From Oscillospiraceae bacterium (GTDB lineage: Bacteria; Bacillota; Clostridia; UMGS1810): DNA of 43,568 nucleotides. Position numbers and translations under genes: made by a program. Under the pieces are notes generated by a model. The model was not told the DNA's origin. It made no database searches and saw nothing but the letters and a program-made list of their open reading frames with translations. Positions within the stretch are counted from its first letter, which is position 1; each line of letters starts with the position of its first letter. This document shows, one piece after another, positions 23,903-33,209 of this stretch. The DNA lies in NCBI GenBank assembly GCA_015068975.1, contig SVJM01000017.1, positions 1 through 43,568 of the forward strand. Direction: 5' to 3'.

Positions 23903-26545
23903 ATGAAAAAATTAGGACTTAACGAAATAAGAGAAAAATACCTTTCTTTCTTTGAAAGCAAAGGTCATTTAAGACTTCCAAGTTTTTCTCTTGTACCTCA
24001 GAATGATAAAAGCTTACTTCTTATCAATGCAGGTATGGCACCACTCAAGCCATATTTCACAGGACAGGAAACACCCCCTTCAAAGAGAGTTACCACCTGT
24101 CAGAAATGTATCAGAACACCTGATATTGAGTCAGTAGGTAAGACTGCACGTCATGGTACATATTTTGAAATGCTGGGCAATTTCTCCTTCGGAGATTATT
24201 TCAAGCACGAAATCACAGGCTGGGCATGGGAATTCTGCACAAAGGTGCTTGAACTTCCTGTAGACAGACTCTGGGTTACTATCTACGAAGAGGATGATGA
24301 GGCATTTGAAATCTGGACAAAGGAAGTAGGAGTATCTCCCGACAGAATCGTGAGAATGGGCAAGGATGACAACTTCTGGGAAATCGGTCAGGGACCTTGC
24401 GGACCTTGTTCTGAGCTTTACTTTGACAGAGGGGAAGATGCAGGCTGTGGAAGCCCTGACTGCAAAGTAGGCTGTGAATGTGACAGATTTGTAGAATTCT
24501 GGAATCTTGTTTTCACACAGTTTGACAAGGACGAAGAAGGCAACTACAACCGCCTTGCACACCCAAACATTGATACAGGTATGGGACTGGAGAGAATCGC
24601 TTGTATTATGCAAGGTGTAAACAGTATCTTCGAAGTAGATACTGTAAGAAATATTATGGCGAAGATTTCCGAAATTGCCAATGTTAAATATGGTGATGAC
24701 AAAAATACAGATATATCTCTTCGTGTTATCACAGACCATATCAGAAGTACCACATTTATGATTTGCGATGGCGTAAAGATTGCAAATGAAGGCAGAGGCT
24801 ACGTGCTCAAGCGTTTATTAAGACGTGCCGCTCGTCATGGTAAGCTTCTTGGTGTGGATGAACCATTCCTTTATAAGGTTTGTGACACAGTAATTGAAGA
24901 AAACAAGGATGCATATCCTGAGCTTGTAGGCAAGAAGGATTATATCAAGAAGATTATCGAGCTTGAAGAAATAAGCTTTGCAAGAACAGTAAATGATGGT
25001 CTTAATATCCTTAATTCCTATGTGGAAGAAATGGATAAGGAAGGTGCGAAGGTTCTTTCAGGTGACAAAGCTTTCAAGCTTTCTGATACATACGGCTTCC
25101 CTATTGATCTTACTGTAGAAATCCTTGGAGAAAAAGGATATTCAGTAGATGTAGATGGCTTTAACGCTTATGTAAATGAGCAGAGACAGCGTGCAAGAGA
25201 TGCTATCAAGGATGCTGATTCACTTGGATGGAAGGATGAAATGTTTGAAAAATTCCTTGCACTTCCATCACCTGAATTTGTAGGCTATGAAGCTCTTGAA
25301 TGTGATACAGAGATTCTTGGTATCTACTATAACGATGATTTCAATGACAGTGCATCTTACGAAAACGGAACAGTAACACTTGTTCTTTCCAAGACTCCTT
25401 TCTATGGCGAAGGCGGTGGACAGGTAGGCGATACAGGTGTTATTACTTGCGACAATGCAAAGCTTAATGTTACTGACGCAAAGAAACTCCGTGACGGAAG
25501 AATAATTGTTGCTGCAGAAATCATAGACGGATATATAGAAAAAGGCGACAAGTGTCATGCAACAGTAGATAAAGAAAGAAGAGCAAAAATCGCTGCAAAC
25601 CACTCTGCTACACATCTTTTGCAGAAAGCTTTGAAGATGGTGGCAGGGGATCACATTGAGCAGGCAGGCTCATTTGTAAATGACGAAAGACTCAGATTTG
25701 ACTTTACTCACTATGAAGCTGTGACCAAAGAACAGCTCAAGGAAGTAGAAGAAATCGTAAACAGAGAAATATTTAATTCACTTTGCGTAACTTGCAAAGA
25801 AATGCCTATAGATGAAGCTAAGAAGCTTGGTGCTATGGCTCTCTTCGGAGAAAAGTACGGCGACGTTGTAAGAGTTGTAAAGATGGGTGACTTCAGTATC
25901 GAGCTTTGTGGCGGTACCCATGTTAAAAATACTTCAAACATTGGTATATTCAAGATTCTTTCTGAATCAGGTATTGCTGCAGGCACAAGAAGAATTGAAG
26001 CAACAACAGGTCTTGGTGTTGTAAAATACTTAAGTGAAAAAGAAGCACTTATAAATGATATTTCTCAGGAACTTAAAGTAAATGCATCTGAAATAGTACA
26101 TAAGATCTCATCAATGAATACAGAAATCAAGACGTTGAAGCAGGATATCAATAAGCTTAATGAAAAACTTGCAAAGGGCGGCCTTGATGATATGCTTTCA
26201 TCAGCAGTGGAAATCTCCGGTATCAAAGTAGTATGCGGTAAGCTTGACGGTGCTGATATGGGAGCATTGAGAACTACAGGTGACGAGCTTAAGAGTAAGA
26301 TTGATGATGTTGTGGGAGTATTCCTTTCAGATGTTGATGGCAAGGTATCTCTCTATGTAACAGCATCAAAGAGTGCAGTAGCTAAGGGTATTCATTGTGG
26401 CAATGTTGTAAAAGAAATCGCAAAATACGTTGATGGTGCCGGTGGCGGAAGACCTGACGGTGCACAGGCAGGCGGTAAAAATCCACAGGGTATTGATGAT
26501 GCACTGAAGGCTTCTGTGGAAGTGATCACAGCACAGCTTGGATAG
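23903..26545 (+). CDS. alaS: Alanyl-tRNA synthetase
   Basis: This is an 880-aa protein, full length for the family. The N-terminal class II catalytic core begins LGLNEIREKYLSFFESKGHLRLPSFSLVP and includes KCIRTPDIESVGKTARHGTYFEMLGNFSFGDYFK-type motif 2 sequence. The editing domain has HSATH near residue 567 and CGGTH near 668, the zinc ligands that clear Ser- and Gly-tRNA(Ala). A C-terminal oligomerisation domain (C-Ala) ends DGAGGGRPDGAQAGG. It charges tRNA(Ala). The next small gene starts 5 nt after its stop, which suggests translational coupling. Confidence 0.97.
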   Translation: MKKLGLNEIREKYLSFFESKGHLRLPSFSLVPQNDKSLLLINAGMAPLKPYFTGQETPPSKRVTTCQKCIRTPDIESVGKTARHGTYFEMLGNFSFGDYFKHEITGWAWEFCTKVLELPVDRLWVTIYEEDDEAFEIWTKEVGVSPDRIVRMGKDDNFWEIGQGPCGPCSELYFDRGEDAGCGSPDCKVGCECDRFVEFWNLVFTQFDKDEEGNYNRLAHPNIDTGMGLERIACIMQGVNSIFEVDTVRNIMAKISEIANVKYGDDKNTDISLRVITDHIRSTTFMICDGVKIANEGRGYVLKRLLRRAARHGKLLGVDEPFLYKVCDTVIEENKDAYPELVGKKDYIKKIIELEEISFARTVNDGLNILNSYVEEMDKEGAKVLSGDKAFKLSDTYGFPIDLTVEILGEKGYSVDVDGFNAYVNEQRQRARDAIKDADSLGWKDEMFEKFLALPSPEFVGYEALECDTEILGIYYNDDFNDSASYENGTVTLVLSKTPFYGEGGGQVGDTGVITCDNAKLNVTDAKKLRDGRIIVAAEIIDGYIEKGDKCHATVDKERRAKIAANHSATHLLQKALKMVAGDHIEQAGSFVNDERLRFDFTHYEAVTKEQLKEVEEIVNREIFNSLCVTCKEMPIDEAKKLGAMALFGEKYGDVVRVVKMGDFSIELCGGTHVKNTSNIGIFKILSESGIAAGTRRIEATTGLGVVKYLSEKEALINDISQELKVNASEIVHKISSMNTEIKTLKQDINKLNEKLAKGGLDDMLSSAVEISGIKVVCGKLDGADMGALRTTGDELKSKIDDVVGVFLSDVDGKVSLYVTASKSAVAKGIHCGNVVKEIAKYVDGAGGGRPDGAQAGGKNPQGIDDALKASVEVITAQLG

Positions 26546-26549
26546 TATT

Positions 26550-26759
26550 ATGGAAATAAAACTCGGTAAATACAGACATTTCAAAGGAAATGAATATGAA
26601 GTCATCGCCATTGCGAAACATTCAGAAACAATGGAAGATATGGTGGTATACAGGGGGCTCTACGGAGACAACCCTGTATATGTAAGACCTCTATCTATGT
26701 GGAATGAAGTGGTGGAGAGAGATGGCAAAACCTTTAGGAGATTTGAATTTATTTCATAA
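26550..26759 (+). CDS. DUF1653 domain protein
   Basis: This is a 69-aa protein starting with ATG at 26550, 5 nt after the alaS stop codon, without a strong ribosome site of its own. It carries the family signature YRHFKGNEYEVIAIAKHSET..VVYRGLYGD..VYVRPLSMW over nearly its whole length. DUF1653 proteins are small, widespread in Firmicutes and Proteobacteria, and of unknown function. Coupling to alaS translation is likely. An alternative TTG start at 26538 overlaps alaS but adds only four residues. Confidence 0.9.
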   Translation: MEIKLGKYRHFKGNEYEVIAIAKHSETMEDMVVYRGLYGDNPVYVRPLSMWNEVVERDGKTFRRFEFIS

Positions 26760-26770
26760 GGCGGTTTATT

Positions 26771-26935
26771 ATGGAACCAAAGGATTATATCTTAACAAAA
26801 ATTGAAGGTGAGTATGCCACATTGAGAGAGCTTGATGGCACAAATGAGCTGTTTATAGCAATGGCTCTTCTGCCACCGGGCTCTGATGTGGGATGTAAGC
26901 TTCATTTTGAAAATTTTGAGTATTCAATTGTTTAA
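26771..26935 (+). CDS. 54-aa protein, DUF3006-like (tentative)
   Basis: ATG at 26771 follows AAGGCGG, and the gene starts 11 nt after the DUF1653 stop. The 54-aa product (MEPKDYILTKIEGEYATLRE..) has the layout of the small beta-barrel DUF3006 family: an opening strand, 'EGEYATL', a short 'LPPGSDVGCKL' turn and a final strand. The resemblance is by eye only. It sits between DUF1653 and rubrerythrin in the same direction, 20 nt before the latter. Confidence 0.7.
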   Translation: MEPKDYILTKIEGEYATLRELDGTNELFIAMALLPPGSDVGCKLHFENFEYSIV

Positions 26936-26955
26936 ATTAAAAGGAGGATATTAAA

Positions 26956-27495
26956 ATGAGCAAATTAAAAGGAACAAAAACAGAACAGAATCTTATGACT
27001 GCATTCGCAGGAGAATCACAGGCAAGAAACAAATACACATACTATGCTTCAAAGGCTAAGAAAGACGGCTATGTACAGATTTCAAAGATCTTTGAAGAAA
27101 CAGCAAACAACGAAAAAGAACATGCAAAAATCTGGTTTAAGCTTCTTCACGACGGTATGCCTGATACAATGACAAACCTTATCGATGCTGCAGAAGGCGA
27201 AAACTATGAATGGACAGATATGTATGCAACATTTGCAAAGGAAGCAAAAGAAGAGGGCTTCAATGATATAGCAGCACTTTTTGAAATGGTTGCAAAGATC
27301 GAAAAAGAACATGAAGAAAGATACAGAAAGCTTATCTCAAATATCGAAGGCGGTCTTGTATTCTCAAGAGAAGGGGATATGATCTGGGAATGTTCAAACT
27401 GCGGTCACATCAATATCGGCAAAAAAGCTCCTGAAGTATGTCCTGTATGTGCACATCCACAGAGCTACTTTATGATAAGACCAACAAACTATTAA
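26956..27495 (+). CDS. rbr: Rubrerythrin
   Basis: This is a 179-aa protein. The N-terminal four-helix ferritin-like domain has the diiron ligand motifs ([13 protein letters not shown] near residues 18-30, and ANNEKEHA near 50). The C-terminal rubredoxin-like knuckle has WECSNCG and CPVCAHP (about 144-168), binding one iron with four cysteines. It reduces hydrogen peroxide in the cytoplasm of anaerobes. A strong AAAGGAGG ribosome site is present. It may be transcribed with alaS and the two small genes, since I see no terminator between them. Confidence 0.97.
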   Translation: MSKLKGTKTEQNLMTAFAGESQARNKYTYYASKAKKDGYVQISKIFEETANNEKEHAKIWFKLLHDGMPDTMTNLIDAAEGENYEWTDMYATFAKEAKEEGFNDIAALFEMVAKIEKEHEERYRKLISNIEGGLVFSREGDMIWECSNCGHINIGKKAPEVCPVCAHPQSYFMIRPTNY

Positions 27496-27591
27496 TTTGA
27501 ATATGCAAAAATACCTCAGGATATGAAAAAGGCAAGGTATTAATAATACAAATAGCATAAAAATAATTGATTCATAATTTTACTATTATGT

Positions 27592-27630
27592 AGGAAATAT
27601 TACATTTTTATGTAATATTTCCTTTTTTTC
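27592..27630 (+). terminator. Terminator after rubrerythrin
   Basis: AGGAAATATTACA (27592-27604) / TGTAATATTTCCT (27611-27623), followed by seven T in all. The 96 nt before it hold nothing recognisable. Confidence 0.88.
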
Positions 27631-27668
27631 TGTACCTTTTCACTACGAACAAACATTTCCTTGCGGCG

Positions 27669-27740
27669 GTAGGGGTCGATGCCTTCATCGACCCGTTCAA
27701 AGACAATCACCAACGGACAGATGAGAGCATCTGTCCCTAC
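27669..27740. repeat. Paired-hairpin intergenic repeat
   Basis: Outer arms GTAGGG (27669-27674) and CCCTAC (27735-27740) enclose two hairpins: GGGTCGATG / CATCGACCC (27673-27694) and GGACAGATG / CATCTGTCC (27715-27736). Such GTAGGGG..hairpin units are common in intergenic spacers of gut Clostridia. A related unit lies at 28528-28608. Confidence 0.7.
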
Positions 27741-27811
27741 AACGTCTCAGTTTGTCCGTCCTGAATCATTTTTTCTATATCCAAAGACATATCTTTTGAA
27801 AGGATGATTAT

Positions 27812-28492
27812 ATGATGAAGATAACATGGTTAGGTCAGGCAGGACTTTTGTTTGAAAAAAACGGATTGAAGATAATGGTAGATCCATACCTTTCTGATTC
27901 CTGTAAGGCACTTAATCCAAAAAGCGCAAGAAGAGTGCCTGTGGACGAAAATGTGTTTGATATAAAGCCCGATGTGATTATACTTACACACAATCATCTG
28001 GATCATACAGATCCTGAAACATTGAAGCATTTTATCAAAGAGGATTCGGGGATACTTGTGCTCGCTTCAGAAAATGCCTGGGCAAATGTAAGGACAATGG
28101 GCGGCAACAACAATTATGTGAGAATGCACCCATATACAGAGTGGACCTTTAAGGGGATTCATTTCTCTGCAGTGAAGGCTGACCATTCTGATGCAAACAG
28201 CATCGGTATGATAATCGATGATGGTGACAAGAAATATTACGTAACAGGAGATACCCTTTATAACAGGACTATACTTGATGATATCCCTGATGATATAGAG
28301 GCAGTATTTCTTCCTGTAAACGGCGTTGGAAACAATATGAATATGATTGATGCAAAGAGGTTTTCTGAGGCTGTAGGAGCGAAATACACTGTTCCGCTTC
28401 ATTTCGGACTCTTTGATGATATTAATGGAAATGACTTTGAATGTGATGGAAAGGTTGTTCCTGAATTTTTCAAAGAAATTATACTTAAATAA
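27812..28492 (+). CDS. MBL-fold metallo-hydrolase, UlaG-like
   Basis: This is a 226-aa protein. It opens KITWLGQAGLLFEKNGLKIMVDPYLSD, typical of the UlaG/RNase Z-like branch of metallo-beta-lactamase fold enzymes. The metal motif THNHLDHTD (HxHxDH intact) is near residues 60-68, followed by KADHSDANSIG, VTGDTLYN and a late histidine in PLHFG. Homologues include L-ascorbate-6-phosphate lactonase and many uncharacterised hydrolases. No ascorbate-utilisation genes are nearby, so I do not assign that activity. AAAGGATGA precedes the ATG. A second in-frame ATG at 27815 is an equally possible start. Confidence 0.88.
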   Translation: MMKITWLGQAGLLFEKNGLKIMVDPYLSDSCKALNPKSARRVPVDENVFDIKPDVIILTHNHLDHTDPETLKHFIKEDSGILVLASENAWANVRTMGGNNNYVRMHPYTEWTFKGIHFSAVKADHSDANSIGMIIDDGDKKYYVTGDTLYNRTILDDIPDDIEAVFLPVNGVGNNMNMIDAKRFSEAVGAKYTVPLHFGLFDDINGNDFECDGKVVPEFFKEIILK

Positions 28493-28527
28493 TAAAACAC
28501 TAAGAGGATGTAGCAAAATGAGTTTTC

Positions 28528-28614
28528 GGGACGGGATAACCCGTCCCCTGCATATATTTATATTATTTTATTGATTTAATTTGTAGGGTTCGGTTTCCAT
28601 GCCGAACCGTTTTT
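28528..28614. repeat. Second paired-hairpin intergenic repeat
   Basis: GGGACGGG / CCCGTCCC (28528-28547) and GGTTCGG / CCGAACC (28587-28608) flank an AT-rich centre. The second hairpin is preceded by GTA and followed by TTTTT, so it may double as a terminator for the metallo-hydrolase gene. Confidence 0.6.
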
Positions 28615-28646
28615 ATTTTAAGCCTTCCTTTTGTTATTTTGTTACA

Positions 28647-28687
28647 CAAAAAAAGAAACTATCCCATCGTAAAATGAGATAGTTTCT
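28647..28687 (-). terminator. Terminator of the protease operon
   Basis: Read on the minus strand, AGAAACTATC (28687-28678) pairs with GATAGTTTCT (28663-28654), and seven T follow (28653-28647). It ends the five-gene operon to its right. Confidence 0.88.
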
Positions 28688-28744
28688 ATCAAAGAAAATA
28701 ATATTTTAAATTCACGGTCTGGACGTTTTTTACATCCCTTACCC

Positions 28745-31700
28745 TTATTTCTCCAGTGCTTTGGAGTATACATTAAGTGTTATAGCATTGTTTCCGGCTT
28801 CAGTCCATTTGAAGTTATGTCCCTTAAATGTCATCACTTTGATTTTGTAATTAATATCAGGGTCAAGATCAAATGTTTCTTCCCAACGAAGGATAGATCC
28901 TATCTGAACCTGTTCGCCGGATATAATTTTGTTATAAAAATCAACAGTGAGATTCTTTCTCTTCACATTTATAAGTGCATTTGTTTCTGCATTGTAAAGA
29001 GTTGTTACTATCTGCAATGGATATTTGCCTGTAACGGTTGATCCGTTCTGTATAAATTCCATATCAATAGGTGCAGTTGATTCCATATAATATTCTACAG
29101 TCACTTTTCCGTTTTCAGGAATTGTGCTTATAAGCTTTTTGTTGGAATCAAGAAGATTGATGTTGAATATATCCAGATTGTCATAAAGACTGTAGTTTGT
29201 GGCTTTTGGAATATCTGCTTTGTGAAGTACATTGTCTATCATAGCCCAGTAGTTTCCGTTGAAATTAAATGCCATAGAGATTGTCTTTCCGTTTGCTGTA
29301 TAGAGCTCAGTTACATTGCCGTCATTTGGAATAGCATATATTCCGTTTGAGCCGTAGCCCACAAGGACTTTGTCCTCTCCGTTAGTAAGAAGAGAGAGCT
29401 TCGTGATTTTGGATGAATCAATATCACAAAGTTTTTTTGGTGAGGTTGTTCCTATAGCACCTGAAGTGGTTCTCTGCATTGCCATATAATAAACTGAGGT
29501 GTTTGCAAGAAGGTATATATAGTTTCCATCAGCAATAAGCTGATTGAATTTGGGGTATGTATTGGCAGCGATAGTTCTGGAGATTTTCCATGATTTTCCA
29601 CCGTATGTGGATGTAAGGATGACCTGGTCTCCTGCATTCCTGTCTGCAAGAGCAACGTAAGCATATACATCTTCTGCGTCATTATATGTTGCATCAATAA
29701 CCTGAACAACTCCGCTGTCTGTTCCGTCAGAAATCGTTACATTGGAATGCAAATTATATTTGTCGGTGCTTCCATCTGTGGTTGTATTTACCATGCTGTA
29801 GTAATGAAGCCTCTTGTTGTTTGTAAACACATTGAACCCACTTCCGTCTGTTGCAAATGCTACGAAATCAGTATTCTCATCCCAACCGGAAATCGGTCCT
29901 GCCATAGCTTCTGAATTTGAATTTGTAAAGTAATCGGGCTTTGCGCCTGCAATTATACCTCTTTCAGGAGTGTCAAGAAGGAGTACATAGGTAAACTGCT
30001 TTTCTTCAGCCACATTAGATACTGCATTTTTTGGGAGAAATTCCGCATATGCATAAGGATAGTTTACACCCTTTGGAAGTACACTTGTTTTTGTCCCGTT
30101 CTGATATACTCTGTAAAGTGATGCAGGGTAGCTTGTGGCATTCTGAGTTACTCCGATATCTGATGAAAATACAAATTCTGTACTGTCAGTATTTGGCAGC
30201 TCCTGAATGTTATCTCCAAGATCTACAGGAGTTGCTGTGAAGCTTAATCCCGATGGAAGGACAGTTACAACACATTTCTTTGTAAGAGAGTTATTGAAGT
30301 TTGATGTGATATGAACAGTTGTTTCACCGGGGGCGATACCTGTCACAACACCATTGTTTGAAACAGTTGCAACAGATGTATCCTCAGAGAAATATACAAC
30401 AGATTTGTTGTTTGCATTCTCAGGGTTTACAGTTACGGCTATCTGCTTGGCTTTGTTTACTTCTACAGTAAGCTTTTCTGTTGCCACAATGCTTGTAGTT
30501 GCCACATAGCCTGTATTGGATTTCTTTACAGCTTCAAGAAGGTTGATTTTTCCGAAGCCATATTCGATATCGTATCCTTCTCTGCCAAGATCGGTTGCAG
30601 TTGATTTAAGTATTTCTTCAATCTGACTTGGAGTTATGAATTTATTTGCAATTTTTAAAAGTGCTGCAGCTGATGCCACCATAGGAGCAGAGAAGCTTGT
30701 TCCGGTTCTGCCTGATTTTACATATGCCCCTGCAGAGTCAGGGTATGTAAGTGTGAGGTTTTCACCGGGAGCAGTTACGTCTATATATTCATTGAACTGA
30801 GAAAAACCACTCTTTTCATTTGTTTTGCCTATGGATGCTACACTTATTACATTGTCAAGACATGAAGGATATTGGTACTGATTTGAAAAGGAGTTTCCTG
30901 CAGAACAGACTACTGTTACGTCCTTATTATAAGCGTAGTTTATGGCTTCCTGTAATGCGTCGGAGTATATGGCAGTGCCGAAGCTTAAGTTGATTACATT
31001 AGCACCATTATCTGCAGCATATTTAATTCCTTCTATTATACCGTTCATATCGGTGCTACCTGTAGAACCAAATGCCTTGACAGGCATAATTTTTACATCA
31101 AATTCTCCTGCTACACCGCATATACCTGTACCGTTATTTGCTTCTGCGGCAATTGCACCTGCAACACTTGTTCCGTGATATTTGCCTGTGAAATCATCAT
31201 CAAAAGAGGATGATGTGGTATCAAAAAATCTTTTGCCTATTATATTTCCTGATGAATCTCTGTAGAATCTGTTTACAAGGTCAGGGTTTTCAATGTCAAC
31301 ACCTGAATCTATGACTGCTACAACAGCGCTGTTTTCTGAAGCATAAGGAAGTGTCTTCAGATAGTCCCATGCTTCTTTTGCATTGATAGAATCAAGGAAG
31401 TATTCTCCCTCATATGAGCTGTAATCATTTGGGTATGTATTTTCTGTATCGTTAAGTAATGCATTGGATACATCATTTGTATCTTCCGGTTCTTCAACTA
31501 TCGGAAGTGTTATTTCTTCGTTTGGATGAGCAAATGCCACATTGGGATCAGAATTTAAGTAATCGCAGATTACCTTTTGTGTGTTTGCATCTTCAAACCA
31601 CAAAAGATACATATTTCCCATAAGGTTTTTGTATCCCATAAGTCTTGGGACTTCTTTGAGAGCATTTTCTGCATCGGAATTAAACTTTACTATTATGTCA

Positions 31701-31840
31701 TATGCTGTGGGGTCGGTTGAGTTAAGAGTGATCTGTGAGGTGTTTTCTTCAAGATCTTTAAGGATTCTTATATTTCCTGCGGCAAAAGCACTCTGTGATA
31801 TCATCACAATGCATATCATTAAGCTTAGAAATTTTTTCAT
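28745..31840 (-). CDS. Large secreted subtilisin-like serine protease (S8)
   Basis: This is a 1031-aa protein. Signal peptide residues 1-20 (MKKFLSLMICIVMISQSAFA), an I9-like propeptide region (about 45-110), and a subtilase domain with the full triad: Asp178 in AVIDSGVD, His222 in YHGTSVAGA, Ser382 in GTSFSAPM, and oxyanion Asn316 in CSAGN. A bacterial Ig-like (Big_2) domain follows at about 450-530 (VTVNPENANNKSVVYFSEDTSVATV). About 500 residues of beta-rich sequence come last, and I cannot assign them. Ribosome site AAGGAGGAG. The gene begins 13 nt after the DUF4340 gene, so it is the last member of the ABC/GldG operon. No cell-wall anchor is seen. Confidence 0.93.
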   Translation of the reverse strand: MKKFLSLMICIVMISQSAFAAGNIRILKDLEENTSQITLNSTDPTAYDIIVKFNSDAENALKEVPRLMGYKNLMGNMYLLWFEDANTQKVICDYLNSDPNVAFAHPNEEITLPIVEEPEDTNDVSNALLNDTENTYPNDYSSYEGEYFLDSINAKEAWDYLKTLPYASENSAVVAVIDSGVDIENPDLVNRFYRDSSGNIIGKRFFDTTSSSFDDDFTGKYHGTSVAGAIAAEANNGTGICGVAGEFDVKIMPVKAFGSTGSTDMNGIIEGIKYAADNGANVINLSFGTAIYSDALQEAINYAYNKDVTVVCSAGNSFSNQYQYPSCLDNVISVASIGKTNEKSGFSQFNEYIDVTAPGENLTLTYPDSAGAYVKSGRTGTSFSAPMVASAAALLKIANKFITPSQIEEILKSTATDLGREGYDIEYGFGKINLLEAVKKSNTGYVATTSIVATEKLTVEVNKAKQIAVTVNPENANNKSVVYFSEDTSVATVSNNGVVTGIAPGETTVHITSNFNNSLTKKCVVTVLPSGLSFTATPVDLGDNIQELPNTDSTEFVFSSDIGVTQNATSYPASLYRVYQNGTKTSVLPKGVNYPYAYAEFLPKNAVSNVAEEKQFTYVLLLDTPERGIIAGAKPDYFTNSNSEAMAGPISGWDENTDFVAFATDGSGFNVFTNNKRLHYYSMVNTTTDGSTDKYNLHSNVTISDGTDSGVVQVIDATYNDAEDVYAYVALADRNAGDQVILTSTYGGKSWKISRTIAANTYPKFNQLIADGNYIYLLANTSVYYMAMQRTTSGAIGTTSPKKLCDIDSSKITKLSLLTNGEDKVLVGYGSNGIYAIPNDGNVTELYTANGKTISMAFNFNGNYWAMIDNVLHKADIPKATNYSLYDNLDIFNINLLDSNKKLISTIPENGKVTVEYYMESTAPIDMEFIQNGSTVTGKYPLQIVTTLYNAETNALINVKRKNLTVDFYNKIISGEQVQIGSILRWEETFDLDPDINYKIKVMTFKGHNFKWTEAGNNAITLNVYSKALEK

Positions 31841-31853
31841 TTGTATCTCCTCC

Positions 31854-33209
31854 TTATTTTATACTGCTTAGTTGAGCGTATATATTGTCGAGTTTTTCTT
31901 TTAGGACAATATACTTACATTCTCCGTCTATCATAGCACCGTAATGTCTTTCGGTATGCTTTATAAACTGTATATTGACTTTTGAACCGTCGCCTTTGAA
32001 ATATGTGATTTCATATACAGGATTTCCTGTTGTAATATTGTCAGCAAGTCTTTCTATATCAAGGGCAATTATGTCTGTGTATATTTTCTTAAATGAGTTT
32101 GCGCTTACTCTCACATCATTTATATAGTATTCACTGTTGATTTCAGATTCTTTTCTGCTGTCGCCTTGACGTTTTATATCCATTGTTCTGACAGTGTCAC
32201 CTTTTTTGAACTCTATTTTTTCTACATCTGCAAGGACTTCCAGATTAACAAGTGAATCCACAAATGTAAACATATTCATATCCACAAATTCTATATTTTT
32301 GGTTTCGATACTTACTACATTATTGCTTCCGTCTTTTCTTGCGTAGGTATACATTCCTGATGAGTGAGTATTTCCCAGGTATATATGACCGAAATTTCCG
32401 CTTGCATCTTCGAAGTAGAGAAGTCTTGCATCATTTCCAAGACCATATTTTGACAAGTCTGACACATTATCTTCTGTAAACTCTTTTACTGTGATCAATG
32501 GGATATATTGTGAAATGTATGAGTCTATGTTGGTCATGTCAGCACTTTTCTTAATAGGTGAGGTCATATTCCATAGCTCTTCTCCTGTGGAGGAGGCTTC
32601 TTTTTTTAGTGCAATTCTTCCGTCAGGACCGTCAAACTCTACTATGGTAAGAGTCTGTGAGTCAACTGAATGAAGTGCAGGGTTTCTAAAGTATGATACA
32701 GGCTGCATTAAGGCAAGAGCCTTTGCTGAATGTATTACATATACTTCCTTTGAGCCGTCCATATTTAGGAAGTAACCGTTTCCTTGTGTGAGGTTTCCTA
32801 CTTTGTAGATCATCTCGCCACCGTCGTATGTTATTTTTACTTCTGACTTTGGTTTGTCAAATCCATAGTCCGAAAGGCTGAAGGCATCGTCTGTAGCTTT
32901 TTCTTCTGCCACTACATTTTTTAGGAAGTTTTCCAATTGATTTATCATAGCCTGATTAAGATCTGCAGAAGGGCTTTCTACGTAGGTATACATATCCGAA
33001 GCCCCTTTTTTGAAGGTGTATGATGTATCGGGAAGAGTTACGGAGATTTCTGTCAGGGATTTATCCGAAATATCCGATACTGTGTAAGTTTCTGCTTTGT
33101 CATCAGGTGTGATATCCTTTGATTGGGGATTGAGATTTATTACCCATACTGTGGCAGCTATAAGTATAATTGCCACAACCAAAAGGGATATAAGTGTTTT
33201 TTTGTTCAT
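31854..33209 (-). CDS. DUF4340 domain protein, membrane-anchored
   Basis: This is a 451-aa protein with one N-terminal membrane segment (ISLLVVAIILIAATVWVI, about 5-25) and a large outer domain of the DUF4340 type: ..LSDYGFDKPKSEVKITYDGG...YKVGNLTQGNGYFLNMDGSKEVYVI repeated in weaker form further on (SDLSKYGLGNDARLLYFEDASGNFGHIYLG). DUF4340 genes usually sit beside GldG-like and ABC-2 permease genes, exactly as here. The start ATG overlaps the GldG-like stop codon by one base (TGATG), so translation is coupled. The function is unknown. Confidence 0.9.
   Translation of the reverse strand: MNKKTLISLLVVAIILIAATVWVINLNPQSKDITPDDKAETYTVSDISDKSLTEISVTLPDTSYTFKKGASDMYTYVESPSADLNQAMINQLENFLKNVVAEEKATDDAFSLSDYGFDKPKSEVKITYDGGEMIYKVGNLTQGNGYFLNMDGSKEVYVIHSAKALALMQPVSYFRNPALHSVDSQTLTIVEFDGPDGRIALKKEASSTGEELWNMTSPIKKSADMTNIDSYISQYIPLITVKEFTEDNVSDLSKYGLGNDARLLYFEDASGNFGHIYLGNTHSSGMYTYARKDGSNNVVSIETKNIEFVDMNMFTFVDSLVNLEVLADVEKIEFKKGDTVRTMDIKRQGDSRKESEINSEYYINDVRVSANSFKKIYTDIIALDIERLADNITTGNPVYEITYFKGDGSKVNIQFIKHTERHYGAMIDGECKYIVLKEKLDNIYAQLSSIK

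Noticed and set aside
27812-28492. Assignment as ascorbate-6-phosphate lactonase (ulaG)
   Set aside because: Only the general UlaG-like fold is visible. No ascorbate phosphotransferase or other ula gene is nearby.
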